From positions 91,557 to 155,556 of the forward strand of contig JACRMI010000066.1 in assembly GCA_016215025.1 (NCBI GenBank): DNA of 64,000 nucleotides. The letters run 5' to 3'. The translations under genes were made by a program, and so were the position numbers. How positions within the stretch are numbered: position 1 is the first letter of the stretch; the number at the start of each line of letters is the position of its first letter. The stretch is from Chloroflexota bacterium. Lineage in GTDB: Bacteria > Chloroflexota > Anaerolineae > UBA4142. The notes beneath the pieces were generated by a model. That model was given only the letters and a program-made list of their open reading frames with translations, did no database searches and was not told the origin of the DNA. Positions 19,072-28,294 of this stretch are shown piece by piece.

Positions 19072-20652
19072 ATGACCAACATAAATTCAATTGCCAATCA
19101 ACTGAAAGCAGCTAATCTCGGTTTGAAAATCGAAAAGGAAACGGCGCGCGAATTGCGCGTCATGGTGGCGCGCGAAAAAATTCCTGCGCTTGCCGATTTT
19201 CTTCGAGACGAATTCAACGCGCGACCTGAACTCATACTCGCCGAGGATACGCGCGCAACGAGCGGCGATTTTACGCTGCGTTACATTTTCGAGCTTGAGA
19301 AGATCGATGCGTTCGTCATTGCATTGGCAAGCGTGCCGATGAACGATCCGACTTTTCCATCGCTGGCGACGCGCTGGTATCTGGCGAGCCGCTTTGAGCG
19401 TGAGATTCACGATCTGTTCGGACTCACGCCGACCGATCATCCCGACCTGCGGCGCTTGCCACTACATCAATTCTGGTCTGCCGATTATCATCCACTTCTC
19501 AAAGACGCCGTTGCGCCAAAAGAATTTGTGGACGATGGTACACCATATCCGTTCCGCCGCGTTGAAGGCGAAGGCATTTACGAAATCACTGTGGGACCCG
19601 TCCACGCAGGCATCATCGAGCCAGGTCATTTTCGTTTCAGCGTCGAAGGTGAGACGATTGTCAATCTCGAATCACGAATGTATTTCCTTCACAAGGGCAT
19701 CGAGAAATTGTTCGAGACGAAATCACTGGCGGATGGTGTGAAACTTGCGGAACGCATCTCTGGCGATTCGAGTGTCGCGCACGGCATGGCGTTTTGCCAG
19801 GCGATTGAATCGCTCGCGGGCATGACGATTCCCGCGCGTGCGGCGTATCTCCGTGTTGTGCTGCTTGAACTCGAACGGATTTACAATCACATTGCGGATG
19901 TCGGTGCGATTTGTACCGACACGGGTTTTGCGATCGCCAACTCACACGCGATGCGTTTGCGCGAGGACGTAGTGCGTTTGAATACGCGCTTGTTCGGGCA
20001 TCGCTTGTTGCATGATGTACTCACGCTTGGAGGAGTCGCGCGCGATTTGAACGCCGATCAAATCGCCGATGCGCGCACCACGCTCACGCGCGTTATCGCG
20101 GATTTCAACGAGATCGTCGAGATCGCATTGAGCAATGAGCTATTGTTGGATCGATTGCATGGCACCGGTCGATTGACGAATCGCACGGCGCGCGAGATGC
20201 AAGTCGTCGGAGTTTCCGCGCGCGCGAGTGGCATCGATGCGGACACGCGGCGCGATCACCCCTTCGCCGCATACGCCGACTTGTCGCCGCGCGTGGCTGT
20301 GTTCACCGAAGGCGATGTCTGGGCGCGCATGATGGTGCGCGTCGAAGAGGCGCGCGAGTCAGTGCAATTGATTTTGCGTGCGCTGGACCGGTTACCTAAG
20401 GGTGAAATTGCCAAGCCGATTGCGCAATTGCCTGAAGGTGCAAGCGCATTCGGCTTGGTCGAGGGATGGCGCGGACCGATTTGGCACTGGGTCGTCGCGG
20501 GGGAAAATAATTCGCTGGCGCGCGTCAAGGTCAAAGACCCGTCGTTCGCCAATTGGTCGGCGTTGAATTATGCGATCTTGAAAAACATCGTACCCGATTT
20601 TCCGCTGTGCAACAAGAGTTTCAATTTGTCTTACGCGGGGAACGATTTGTGA
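19072..20652 (+). CDS. HyfG/NuoCD-like large subunit lacking NiFe ligands (Ehr type)
   Basis: Fused NuoC-NuoD-like subunit, 526 aa. Residues 1-150 are NuoC-like (SRFEREIHDLFGLTPTDHPD near 106). Residues 165-526 are like the large subunit of group 4 hydrogenases (VGPVHAGIIEPGHFRFSVEG, MYFLHKGIEKLFE). In hydrogenases the first metal motif is R-x-C-G-x-C-x-x-x-H; here it is R228-I-S230-G-D-S233-S-V-A-H, so both cysteines are serines. The C-terminal DPCxxC motif is also absent: the protein ends NKSFNLSYAGNDL. It therefore cannot bind NiFe in the usual way. This matches the published Ehr class. ATG 19072 follows AGGA. Confidence 0.93.
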   Translation: MTNINSIANQLKAANLGLKIEKETARELRVMVAREKIPALADFLRDEFNARPELILAEDTRATSGDFTLRYIFELEKIDAFVIALASVPMNDPTFPSLATRWYLASRFEREIHDLFGLTPTDHPDLRRLPLHQFWSADYHPLLKDAVAPKEFVDDGTPYPFRRVEGEGIYEITVGPVHAGIIEPGHFRFSVEGETIVNLESRMYFLHKGIEKLFETKSLADGVKLAERISGDSSVAHGMAFCQAIESLAGMTIPARAAYLRVVLLELERIYNHIADVGAICTDTGFAIANSHAMRLREDVVRLNTRLFGHRLLHDVLTLGGVARDLNADQIADARTTLTRVIADFNEIVEIALSNELLLDRLHGTGRLTNRTAREMQVVGVSARASGIDADTRRDHPFAAYADLSPRVAVFTEGDVWARMMVRVEEARESVQLILRALDRLPKGEIAKPIAQLPEGASAFGLVEGWRGPIWHWVVAGENNSLARVKVKDPSFANWSALNYAILKNIVPDFPLCNKSFNLSYAGNDL

Positions 20653-20673
20653 TCGAACGAAAGGAATGCGGTA

Positions 20674-21150
20674 TCAACCTTGCGTAGAGTCTGGCTTGAT
20701 CACAACCAACGCAAGTTGGGTCGCATACTTTTCTAAATCGTAACGCTCGGGCGGCATTCGCATACCTTCACCGCGAAGCATCGCGCCAACCATTTTGGGA
20801 TGCCGTCGCAAGCGAAGTTCCAGAAAATCGGCGATCTGTTTCGAGTCGGTGATTGGTTCTGCTAATCCCGAAAACTTGTGCGACTGGACGCGCACTTGGA
20901 CATGCGGGTTCGCCTGAATATTTCGAAACCAATCGGCTTTTTGTCCGCGCGCCGCGCCGAGATAGATCTTGCCGTCCATCTCTTCGTATTGCAGCGGTGT
21001 GACGCGCGGTTTGCCTGATTTGCGTCCGATAGTCGTCAAAAGCAAAACAACATTTCCCATCAGCGGACCCAGCCCGATGGCATAAGCGATTTGAGGTGGC
21101 AGATGGATGAGCCGAAGAATGAACTTGGGTGTGTGGGCAAAGCCAGCCAT
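20674..21150 (-). CDS. Nitroreductase/deazaflavin (F420)-dependent oxidoreductase family protein
   Basis: A 158-residue DDN-like split-barrel protein. Seen: LLLTTIGRKSGKPRVTPLQY and YLGAARGQKADWFRNIQANP, then PHVQVRVQSHKFSGLAEPIT, all hallmarks of the family, which uses F420 (or flavin) to reduce varied substrates. The start at 21150 (MAGFAHTPKF) follows AAAGGA; the longer frame to 21333 adds non-homologous sequence. It ends 22 bases from the convergent Ehr operon. The natural substrate cannot be inferred. Confidence 0.88.
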   Translation of the reverse strand: MAGFAHTPKFILRLIHLPPQIAYAIGLGPLMGNVVLLLTTIGRKSGKPRVTPLQYEEMDGKIYLGAARGQKADWFRNIQANPHVQVRVQSHKFSGLAEPITDSKQIADFLELRLRRHPKMVGAMLRGEGMRMPPERYDLEKYATQLALVVIKPDSTQG

Positions 21151-21369
21151 GAGGTCGATCCTTTCAATTTTACTCCATGAATGGTTTCTTTTCTTGCGCC
21201 CGGTGATCCAAATCGATGGCTTGATCCGAAACCTCAGTTCGATAATCAAGCGACCACATAAGAGATTATAATCGCATTTGTGATATTCTTCAATCGACGC
21301 GGTAATCTTGTGGCGATCTCCGCCCAATTGCATGTTTCAATCCTTCGTACGCGAGCAACGATCTGTTAA

Positions 21370-22161
21370 TCAACTCGATGCGCTGACGTAACGGCTGACT
21401 CCGTATCGAAAAAGAGTAGATGCGCCGATCAATAAAATCACCGCCAGTCCGATACTTGCGATCAACACACTGCTTGGCAAGCCGCCAGTCAATGCTTGCG
21501 CAGGGATGGTCGTCATGACGCCGACCGGCACAATCCACATCAGTACGAGCCGCAGCCAACCCGGATAAAGTTCGACTGGGTAGCGCGCCATTTGAAAGAT
21601 CGCGTCGAATATCCAGGTGAACAAAAAGCCGGGACTCGCAAAGACCAATCCTGAAAACGCAAGCAGAATCGAATACAAGATGGCGATGCCGACTCCCAGT
21701 GCGATGAGAAAGCTCAGCAGATTTGCCAGCGTCAACGTCTGTCCCAATTGATTGACGCTGATTCCCAGCACACTCAATCCCAGAACGAGATCGACCAAAG
21801 CCAATGGTTGCCAATGGCGAACGCTAGCGAGGAATTGCACGTTCACCGGTCGCAGCAATGTAAAGTCGAATTGCCCACTCCACACTTCGCCGTCCATCCC
21901 GGCAAGCGCATCTAAGCTGGGACCAATCACGAGTCCGCGCAACGCGCTGATCGTCAAGTACGTGCCGAGTAAAGCCAGCGTCGCAGAAAAGCTCCAGCCT
22001 TGAATCGTCTCTACTTGGCCAAATAAAATCACCAACCCCAGCACGCTCGTACCGAGATTCAACAGCGAGTGCAGCAGACTGATCCACAGATTCGAGCGAT
22101 ACATCAACTCGTTTTGGATCGATGCGGTCGCAAAGCATCGCATCAGTTTCAGATAATACAT
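21370..22161 (-). CDS. ABC-2 type exporter permease (COG3694-like)
   Basis: Integral membrane permease, 263 aa with six hydrophobic helices. Seen: LRGLVIGPSLDALAGMDGEV and WSGQFDFTLLRPVNVQFLAS, typical of the paired ABC-2 permeases (COG3694/COG4587) with a shared ATPase. It lies 2 bases after the second permease gene. Substrate unknown; such systems are often annotated as multidrug or daunorubicin-type exporters without proof. Confidence 0.9.
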   Translation of the reverse strand: MYYLKLMRCFATASIQNELMYRSNLWISLLHSLLNLGTSVLGLVILFGQVETIQGWSFSATLALLGTYLTISALRGLVIGPSLDALAGMDGEVWSGQFDFTLLRPVNVQFLASVRHWQPLALVDLVLGLSVLGISVNQLGQTLTLANLLSFLIALGVGIAILYSILLAFSGLVFASPGFLFTWIFDAIFQMARYPVELYPGWLRLVLMWIVPVGVMTTIPAQALTGGLPSSVLIASIGLAVILLIGASTLFRYGVSRYVSASS

Positions 22162-22163
22162 TC

Positions 22164-22955
22164 CTATCCTCCAATCGCCTCATAACGTTTCAGCCCCGTG
22201 CGCCACACGCCGACGAAAAGCGCAAGCGCGATTCCCAGCCACATGAATTGAAAACAGAATCCCAATTGCAAATCGCTGGCTCCTAATTGTCCGGTCAGGA
22301 CTTCAATCGGAAAGCCGATCATGTAGCGAAACGGAAGCACATTGGCGATTTGTTGCATCGCGCCGGGTAAGAGCAGCGTCGGCGCAACTTGCCCCGCGAG
22401 CAAAAAGATCAGCGAGTCTTGCAGCGCCAACAAAGCATCGGCGCGTGTTGTCCAAAAAGCCAAGAGCGCCAACCAATAACCCCACAAAAAACGCAGCGCC
22501 CACGCGCACACAAGCGCCGGAATGAATGCAATGGCGTTCGGTAGGGTAATGTGCCATTCGGGCTGTAAAAAGATCGCCAGCACGATAGTGACCGGTACGA
22601 CGAAGACCATAAAGACCACTTTGCCGGCAAGCTCCTGCGACAGCGCATCGTAGATCGGCGACATTGGTCGCAGCAACAAATGATTCATACGACCGATACG
22701 AATCGTATCGCCCACCGTCCAGTTGTTCGTCGAGTAGGTTAATTGATTGACGATAATCAGCGCAAGATAGTACGCGACAAATTCTCCGCGCCCCAGTCCA
22801 CCAATCGTTTTTCCGCCTGCCGCCGTTGACCAAACGAAAAGATAAATCAGCGGTGGAACCATCCACCCGAAAGCGAGCAGAAAAAAGAAATCGCGATACT
22901 GCATCCACGACGACCATGTTCGTTTGATGAGCGCCCAACCTCCGCGATGATTCAT
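22164..22955 (-). CDS. ABC-2 type exporter permease (COG4587-like)
   Basis: Second permease, 263 aa. Seen: FFFLLAFGWMVPPLIYLFVW, TIRIGRMNHLLLRPMSPIYD and PFRYMIGFPIEVLTGQLGAS, and a terminal TGLKRYEAIGG. The ATG at 22955 overlaps the ATPase stop (22952-22955, ATGA), so the longer frame to 23444 is rejected. With 21370 and 22952 it forms a complete transporter of two permeases plus one ATPase. Confidence 0.9.
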   Translation of the reverse strand: MNHRGGWALIKRTWSSWMQYRDFFFLLAFGWMVPPLIYLFVWSTAAGGKTIGGLGRGEFVAYYLALIIVNQLTYSTNNWTVGDTIRIGRMNHLLLRPMSPIYDALSQELAGKVVFMVFVVPVTIVLAIFLQPEWHITLPNAIAFIPALVCAWALRFLWGYWLALLAFWTTRADALLALQDSLIFLLAGQVAPTLLLPGAMQQIANVLPFRYMIGFPIEVLTGQLGASDLQLGFCFQFMWLGIALALFVGVWRTGLKRYEAIGG

Positions 22956-23941
22956 ACGTTGCCCTCCTGGTAAATCTGATCGATGACGGTTTCGATGGGC
23001 GGGTCTTCGACGGTCAAGTCGGCCACCGGTAACGTGTTGAGCAAGTGCGCCGTGACCGCCGGCGCATTGGCAAGACTGGCACGCAAGGTCACTTGTCCGT
23101 TCACGCGTTCGATGATTTCTGCGCCAAAAGGCAACTCGGATGGAAAGTGATTTTCGGAATGAGTCGCCACGCGAATGAGCTTGAACGGCGCGAGTTGTTG
23201 GGCAAGTTCTCTCAGTTCGCCGTCGTATAACAACTTGCCGTGATGAATCAGAATGACGCGCGGACACAACGCGACCACGTCCGCCATATAGTGACTCGTG
23301 AGAATCATCGTCACACCCCGACGCCGATTGTATTCGGCGAGAAAACGGCGCAAGCGATTCTGCATCGAGACATCCAAGCCCAGCGTTGGCTCGTCGAGAA
23401 ATAAGACGTCGGGATGGTGCAACAACCCGGCGACGAGTTCGCATTTCATGCGCTCGCCCAACGAAAAGTTGCGCACGGGTTTGGTCAGCAAATCGCGCAT
23501 CTCTAGCAAATCGACCAGTTCATCCAGCGCACATTTGAGTTCGTGGGCTGGCACGCGATAGATTTCTCCCAGGACGTGGAACGTATCGAGCGGCGGAATA
23601 TCCCACAGCATTTGGCTTTTGTTTCCCAGGATCATGCTAATATGGCGCAGGTATTCGGGTTTTCGCTGCCACGGAGTATGCGACATGACGCTTGCTTCAC
23701 CCGATGAAGGGTGAAGCAAGCCAGCTAGCATTTTGAGCGTCGTCGTTTTCCCCGCGCCATTAGGTCCGATAAAACCAACCATCTCGCCAGGTTGAATCGA
23801 AAAGCTAATGTCGCGCACGGCGGGCACATCGGTGTAGGTGCGATGCAGCATACTTGTCAGCGATGCGCGCAAGCCGGGTTGTCGCTCAGGTACGCGATAT
23901 GTTTTGGTCAAGTTGCGAACGATGATTTGCGGCTCAGTCAT
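22952..23941 (-). CDS. ABC exporter ATP-binding protein (COG4586-like)
   Basis: Nucleotide-binding subunit, 329 aa. Walker A GPNGAGKTTTLKMLAGLL near residue 58, signature NFSLGERMKCELVAGLLHHP, Walker B DVLFLDEPTLGLD, and switch His in TSHYMAD. A C-terminal extension of about 80 residues after the ATPase core is usual for this subfamily. Its start overlaps the stop of the RibD-like gene (23938-23941), so all four genes are probably cotranscribed. Confidence 0.94.
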   Translation of the reverse strand: MTEPQIIVRNLTKTYRVPERQPGLRASLTSMLHRTYTDVPAVRDISFSIQPGEMVGFIGPNGAGKTTTLKMLAGLLHPSSGEASVMSHTPWQRKPEYLRHISMILGNKSQMLWDIPPLDTFHVLGEIYRVPAHELKCALDELVDLLEMRDLLTKPVRNFSLGERMKCELVAGLLHHPDVLFLDEPTLGLDVSMQNRLRRFLAEYNRRRGVTMILTSHYMADVVALCPRVILIHHGKLLYDGELRELAQQLAPFKLIRVATHSENHFPSELPFGAEIIERVNGQVTLRASLANAPAVTAHLLNTLPVADLTVEDPPIETVIDQIYQEGNV

Positions 23942-24603
23942 TTGACGACCTCGTACTTGAGCCAGACGACATCGTCTCTTACATTTTCGACGTGGATCAG
24001 TTTCAGTGGCAGAATGCCTTCCGCCGATGTCAGGTCGGGCGCGGTGAAGATCGAGCGCGGCGATGTTCCGCCAACCAACGTCGGGTTGATGAGCACGCTC
24101 ACTTGTTTGACCAATCCGGCGCGAAGCAGTACGCCATTCAACACACCGCCGCTATCGACGCGAATCGTTTTGACGCCGTAGCGCTCGTTCAGTTCTTCCA
24201 ACGCCGCGCGCAAATCCACGTGGTTGTCGCCGGCGACGATGTAATCCACCTGTTTACCCCGCAATTCATCCAAATACGACTGCGGAGTGCTGCGTGAACA
24301 CAGGACGACCAGGTTGCGCCAGTATGGTTGCTTGCGCCAAAAATTCCAGTTGTGAATGCGTCCGCGGCTGTCCACGACGACGGCGAGTGGTCGCGAATCG
24401 TTGGGGTCTTGTTTCACCTCAAACGTTTCACCCGGTTGATCGGGCGATTGTTCCGGCGCGGCAAGCATCGTGTTGCTTCCCGATAACATCGCATCGATCT
24501 GCCAGCGCATTGCTAATTCGTAATACAGACCGATGTCGCCGGTGAACCAATCCATCCGCCCATCCACGCTGATTCCGTTGTGCAAAATAATTTCTGGCAG
24601 CAT
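23938..24603 (-). CDS. Dihydrofolate reductase/RibD C-terminal domain family reductase
   Basis: A 221-residue NADPH-dependent reductase-like protein: MLPEIILHNGISVDGRMDWF at the N-terminus, then LRAALEELNERYGVKTIRVD, SGGVLNGVLLRAGLVKQVSV and NPTLVGGTSPRSIF. These are the RibD_C conserved blocks. It lacks the deaminase half of RibD and is not next to other riboflavin genes, so a role in riboflavin synthesis is unlikely. It is the first gene of the exporter operon (ATGA overlap). An antibiotic- or xenobiotic-modifying role is possible but unproven. Confidence 0.87.
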   Translation of the reverse strand: MLPEIILHNGISVDGRMDWFTGDIGLYYELAMRWQIDAMLSGSNTMLAAPEQSPDQPGETFEVKQDPNDSRPLAVVVDSRGRIHNWNFWRKQPYWRNLVVLCSRSTPQSYLDELRGKQVDYIVAGDNHVDLRAALEELNERYGVKTIRVDSGGVLNGVLLRAGLVKQVSVLINPTLVGGTSPRSIFTAPDLTSAEGILPLKLIHVENVRDDVVWLKYEVVK

Positions 24604-24714
24604 TTTGACTCCTTTGGTTTGATTGTCTTTCCACGGTAATTATACGACCCTGGTGGGCTAATGGAGGGTTTGTACACGACGAGCGGCGGCACATCGTGTC
24701 GCCGCTCGCCAAGT

Positions 24715-24745
24715 TGTGGAGCAAATTGGAAATTTGCTTATTGTT
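24715..24745. repeat. AGCAAATTGGAAATTTGCT palindrome at the merR 3' end
   Basis: GAGCAAATTGGAAATTTGCT is nearly self-complementary. Related to the larger elements at 28295-28358 and 43419-43459. It lies across the 3' end of the MerR gene and could act as its terminator. Confidence 0.55.
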
Positions 24746-25514
24746 TTGTCCGCACCAACTTTTTCAACTGCGCCATCATCTGCCGCGCGCGGGCTTCTTG
24801 CTCGGCAAGCGTCGAAAGCCAGCGGTCAGAAGCCGTGTACGCATCTTCGTCCGGCCGCGGTGTGTCGAGCGCCAGTCGCAGATTTTTCTTTTTGCCCTGA
24901 TCGAGTTGCAGCAACATACGCAAGATCGCCATGGGGCTGTAGCCGGCTTGGCGCAGCATTTGAATCACGCGCAATCGATTGATCTCGGCTGTGCCGTAGA
25001 GTCGATAGCCACTGTGTTCATCGCGCGGGACGGAAATTAAGCCGTTGCGCTCCCAGTTGCGAATTGCGTCAATCGTTGCATGTAACAATTTTGCCGCCTC
25101 GCCGATTTTCAGCGGGCGGTGTTTTTTTTTGGCTGTCTTGCCACTAGCCCAGCGTTCGAGCACGCGCGCTGCAGTTTCAGCTTCGGCACGTTCTTGCTTG
25201 ACGATGACGAGATGCTGCTTGGCTAGCTTCAACGCTGCATCGAAATCGCCGGTCGCGGTCTTTCTCGTCAGTGCCAGGGCAGAGCGTCGAATGTTTTGTC
25301 CGGGCCAAGGACCGTGCAGCGCCGTTCGCGCGATTTGAATTTGCGCGAGATGGATTGGCGAAAAGAGTCGATAACCGCTTGGGCTGCGCGGCACCGGCGA
25401 AATAAATCCCCACACTTCGTACAGACGAACCGTGTTGGGGTGGATGCCAACGACTTTGGCAATGTCTGACGTGTGTAAAATCTGTGATGATGTAGTTCGT
25501 TTTGATCGCGGCAT
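24738..25514 (-). CDS. MerR-family regulator with two HTH domains
   Basis: A 258-residue protein with two complete MerR winged helix-turn-helix units. The first is at about residues 13-75 (TSDIAKVVGIHPNTVRLYEV, then SGYRLFSP). The second is at about 133-205 (IGEAAKLLHATIDAIRNWER, then SGYRLYGTAEINRLRVI). They are joined by a basic linker (SGKTAKKKHRPL). No separate ligand domain is seen; the C-terminal 40 residues are helical. It faces the exporter operon in the same direction, 134 bases upstream, so it is the likely regulator of that operon. MerR proteins normally carry one HTH and dimerise. Confidence 0.9.
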   Translation of the reverse strand: MPRSKRTTSSQILHTSDIAKVVGIHPNTVRLYEVWGFISPVPRSPSGYRLFSPIHLAQIQIARTALHGPWPGQNIRRSALALTRKTATGDFDAALKLAKQHLVIVKQERAEAETAARVLERWASGKTAKKKHRPLKIGEAAKLLHATIDAIRNWERNGLISVPRDEHSGYRLYGTAEINRLRVIQMLRQAGYSPMAILRMLLQLDQGKKKNLRLALDTPRPDEDAYTASDRWLSTLAEQEARARQMMAQLKKLVRTKQ

Positions 25515-25825
25515 TTAAATATCCTGGCAAGTGATTGCAAAAGAATTATAACTCGATTCGGGTGTTCCACCAATTCGCCTTCTATGAAGGGGAATTTCAG
25601 TTTTGGAGGCAACCTAACCTGCGAAGTGAGTTTCGCGCGCAGTAGACGTCGACTTCCAGTCGATGGCGTCGCATCTGCGCCTAGGGGCATCGGTTTGAAA
25701 CCGACGCCTGTCAATCCCAAAACCTGCTCTGCAGGTTGGACTTGCTTCCATTGTAAAAAGAATCCTCCGTGAAAAAGGAAAAGCGTTATAATAGGACAAC
25801 ACAACTATTCGGAGAATAATTTTTC
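25515..25825. repeat. Intergenic region with compact hairpins
   Basis: 311 bases between divergent merR and the GH31 gene. Several small perfect hairpins are seen: TCGACTTCCAGTCGA (about 25650-25664), TCGGTTTGAAACCGA (25691-25705) and AACCTGCTCTGCAGGTT (25721-25737). A TATAAT at about 25787 could be a -10 for the GH31 gene but lacks a convincing -35. No reading frame with coding character is seen. Confidence 0.55.
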
Positions 25826-28195
25826 ATGATGAATTCTTTTTCCCCTGTCGCCAACCCCGACGCAATTGTTCTCGCGCCGAACGTGCGCTTTACGATTTTC
25901 ACCTCACGATTGATTCGGATCGAGTACAGCCCGACGAATCAGTTTGAGGATCATGCGAGCCAAGCATTTTGGTATCGCCAGCAGCCGGTGCCAAAGTTCC
26001 GAGTTGATAAAAACGGCAATACGACGACCATCACCACCGAGCATTTGCGACTCAAGTACATCGATAGCCAATTGGGTTTCGATGCGCATACACTCTCCAT
26101 CGAAATTTTCGCGACCAAGACGACTTGGCATTTTGGCGATCCGGGCAAGCGCGATAACTTGGGCGGTACCACGCGCACGCTCGATATGGCGGACGGCGAG
26201 GTGCGACTCGACCCAGGATTGATGTCGCGTGCCGGCTGGTCGGTGGTCGATGATTCAGCTAAGCTTGTTTTCAATGAAACCGGTTGGCTGATGAATCGCG
26301 CTCATCCATCGAATCAAGACATTTATTTTTTCGGCTATGGACACGATTACAAAACAAGTTTGAGCGATTTTTGCAAGATCGCAGGCAAGACGCCGCTGAT
26401 TCCGCGCTTTCTCCTTGGCAATTGGTGGAGCCGCTATTGGGCGTACAGCGAACAAGACTTGATCGATGTGGTGAACGGTTTCAAAGAGCACGAGATTCCG
26501 CTTGCGGTGTGTGTTATCGATATGGACTGGCACATCACAGAGACGAAAAATTTATCGACGGGATGGACGGGCTATACCTGGAATCGAAAACTCTTTCCTG
26601 ACCCAAAAAGATTTCTCGATTGGTTGCACGCGCAAGGACTGAAGACGACGCTGAACATTCACCCCGCCGAAGGCATTCACCCGCACGAAGAGCAGTACGA
26701 GCAAATGGCGCAAGTGATGGGTGTCGATCCAACGAGTCGCAATGCGGTCAGGTTCGACATCACCGATCCGCAATTCGCGCTGGCATATTTCGATATTCTG
26801 CATCATCCACTCGAAGAGATGGGCGTCGATTTCTGGTGGATCGATTGGCAGCAGGGGACGCTCACACGCTTGCCCCATCTCGATCCATTGTGGTGGCTCA
26901 ATCATTTGCACTATTACGATTCGGGACGCGACGGACGTAAACGACCGTTTATCTTTTCGCGATGGGGTGGATACGGGAATCATCGTTACCCGATTGGATT
27001 TTCGGGCGACACATTCATCACGTGGGCATCGCTCGCGTTCCAGCCGCGCTTTACATCGACCGCTGCAAATGTTGGATACGGCTGGTGGAGCCACGATATC
27101 GGCGGACATCAGCAGGGCGTCGAAGAACCGGAATTGTTTGCGCGTTGGGTGCAGTTCGGTTTGTTCAGTCCGATCCTGCGTTTGCACAGCACGGCGAATC
27201 CGTACCACGACCGTCGTCCGTGGAGTCAGGATGCGGAAACATTTCGTATCACGCGCGATGCGATGCAACTGCGGCATGCGTTCATTCCGTACATTTATTC
27301 GATGGCATGGCGCAATCACTCGCAAGACCTGCCGCTCGTCACGCCGATGTATTGGGATCATCCCGACGACGACAATGCATACAATTGTCCGCAACAATAC
27401 ATGTTCGGCAGTGAACTCATCGCCGCGCCGATTACGACGCCGCTGGATGCCAACACGCGCATGGCGCGCCAAGATGTCTGGCTGCCCCGAGGCGATTGGT
27501 ACAACTTTTTCGATGGTGAGTATATCGCGGGAGATCGCTGGTCTTCGACGTATGCGAAGCAAGACGAGATTCCGGTGTTTGCCAAAGCGGGAGCAATCGT
27601 GCCGCTTGCACCCCCAGTCAATTGGGGCGGACTCGGCAACCCGAACGAGTTGACGATTCACATCTTTGCAGGTGCAGACAATCGATTTGAATTGTACGAA
27701 GATGACGGCGAAACGGTTGCGTATACCCAAGGTCAATACGCGCTCACGACGTTCACGCAAACCTGGGGTGGCAACAATCTGAAATTTTCAATTGAGCCAG
27801 CGCGCGGTGATACATCGTTCGTTCCATCGCCGCGCCAATATCGATTGGTTTTTCATGGCGTAAAATCTCCAGCACACATCGACATCTCCAGCACCGACAT
27901 TGTTACGTCTTATGACGAACCGTCCGCGAGTCTTACAGTTGATGGAATTTCGATTACCCCCAAAGATTCAGTGACCATCACGCTCACAACACCCAGCAAC
28001 ACACTGCTTTCGCGCCGCGACCGCCGCATCGAAAAATGTCGCAAGATGTTGCGTACGTTCAAGATGCAATCGGGCTTGAAACTCAGAATCGATTGCGACT
28101 TGGAAAAGATTTTGCATGACCCTGGCTTGTTGCATGGCTATGGCATCTACATGAAAGACGCGCATCTTGCTGCGTTGAAGAGCGTGGTTTCGTAG
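25826..28195 (+). CDS. Glycoside hydrolase family 31 alpha-glucosidase
   Basis: A 789-residue GH31 enzyme that should remove terminal alpha-linked glucose (or xylose). N-terminal beta-sandwich to about residue 185; a (beta/alpha)8 barrel with LLGNWWSRYWAYSEQ, VCVIDMDWHITE and the nucleophile segment VDFWWIDWQQG (Asp340); a second acid region GFSGDTFITWASL; then DHPDDDNAYNCPQQYMFGSE and a C-terminal DUF5110-like sandwich. The last 70 residues are an extra helical tail. No signal peptide is present, so it is likely cytosolic. Two adjacent ATGs (25826, 25829) follow GGAG. Its TAG stop is supplied by the repeat at 28193. Confidence 0.93.
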   Translation: MMNSFSPVANPDAIVLAPNVRFTIFTSRLIRIEYSPTNQFEDHASQAFWYRQQPVPKFRVDKNGNTTTITTEHLRLKYIDSQLGFDAHTLSIEIFATKTTWHFGDPGKRDNLGGTTRTLDMADGEVRLDPGLMSRAGWSVVDDSAKLVFNETGWLMNRAHPSNQDIYFFGYGHDYKTSLSDFCKIAGKTPLIPRFLLGNWWSRYWAYSEQDLIDVVNGFKEHEIPLAVCVIDMDWHITETKNLSTGWTGYTWNRKLFPDPKRFLDWLHAQGLKTTLNIHPAEGIHPHEEQYEQMAQVMGVDPTSRNAVRFDITDPQFALAYFDILHHPLEEMGVDFWWIDWQQGTLTRLPHLDPLWWLNHLHYYDSGRDGRKRPFIFSRWGGYGNHRYPIGFSGDTFITWASLAFQPRFTSTAANVGYGWWSHDIGGHQQGVEEPELFARWVQFGLFSPILRLHSTANPYHDRRPWSQDAETFRITRDAMQLRHAFIPYIYSMAWRNHSQDLPLVTPMYWDHPDDDNAYNCPQQYMFGSELIAAPITTPLDANTRMARQDVWLPRGDWYNFFDGEYIAGDRWSSTYAKQDEIPVFAKAGAIVPLAPPVNWGGLGNPNELTIHIFAGADNRFELYEDDGETVAYTQGQYALTTFTQTWGGNNLKFSIEPARGDTSFVPSPRQYRLVFHGVKSPAHIDISSTDIVTSYDEPSASLTVDGISITPKDSVTITLTTPSNTLLSRRDRRIEKCRKMLRTFKMQSGLKLRIDCDLEKILHDPGLLHGYGIYMKDAHLAALKSVVS

Positions 28196-28257
28196 GGGCG
28201 ACTCTGCGTGGTCGCCCTGTGATCGTTCAAATGGGTCGCCACATAGGGCGACCCCTA
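28193..28257. repeat. TAGGGGCGAC palindromic repeat, intergenic copy
   Basis: TAGGGGCGACTCTGCGTGG at the left and GCCACATAGGGCGACCCCTA at the right form a long imperfect hairpin. A second copy lies in frame inside the restriction-modification gene at 61745-61808. The first three bases form the stop codon of the GH31 gene. Confidence 0.85.
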
Positions 28258-28259
28258 CC

Positions 28260-28287
28260 TTGTCATTCCTCGCCGTTCCGTTATAAT
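28260..28287 (+). promoter_or_regulatory. Promoter for the DUF1361 gene
   Basis: TTGTCA (28260-28265), 16-bp spacer, TATAAT (28282-28287). A palindromic repeat follows in the leader. Confidence 0.7.
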
Positions 28288-28294
28288 CAGACAA

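Noticed and set aside
19072..20652. Active [NiFe] hydrogenase-4
   Set aside because: Both metal-binding CxxC motifs are absent and no maturation genes are present, so the hydrogenase label is not supported.
22956..23444. N-terminal extension of the COG4587-like permease
   Set aside because: It runs antiparallel through ATPase codons in another frame; the ATGA overlap at 22952-22955 gives a natural start.
26552..27760. Minus-strand frame of 402 codons inside the GH31 gene
   Set aside because: Complement of the conserved catalytic barrel; no motifs of its own.
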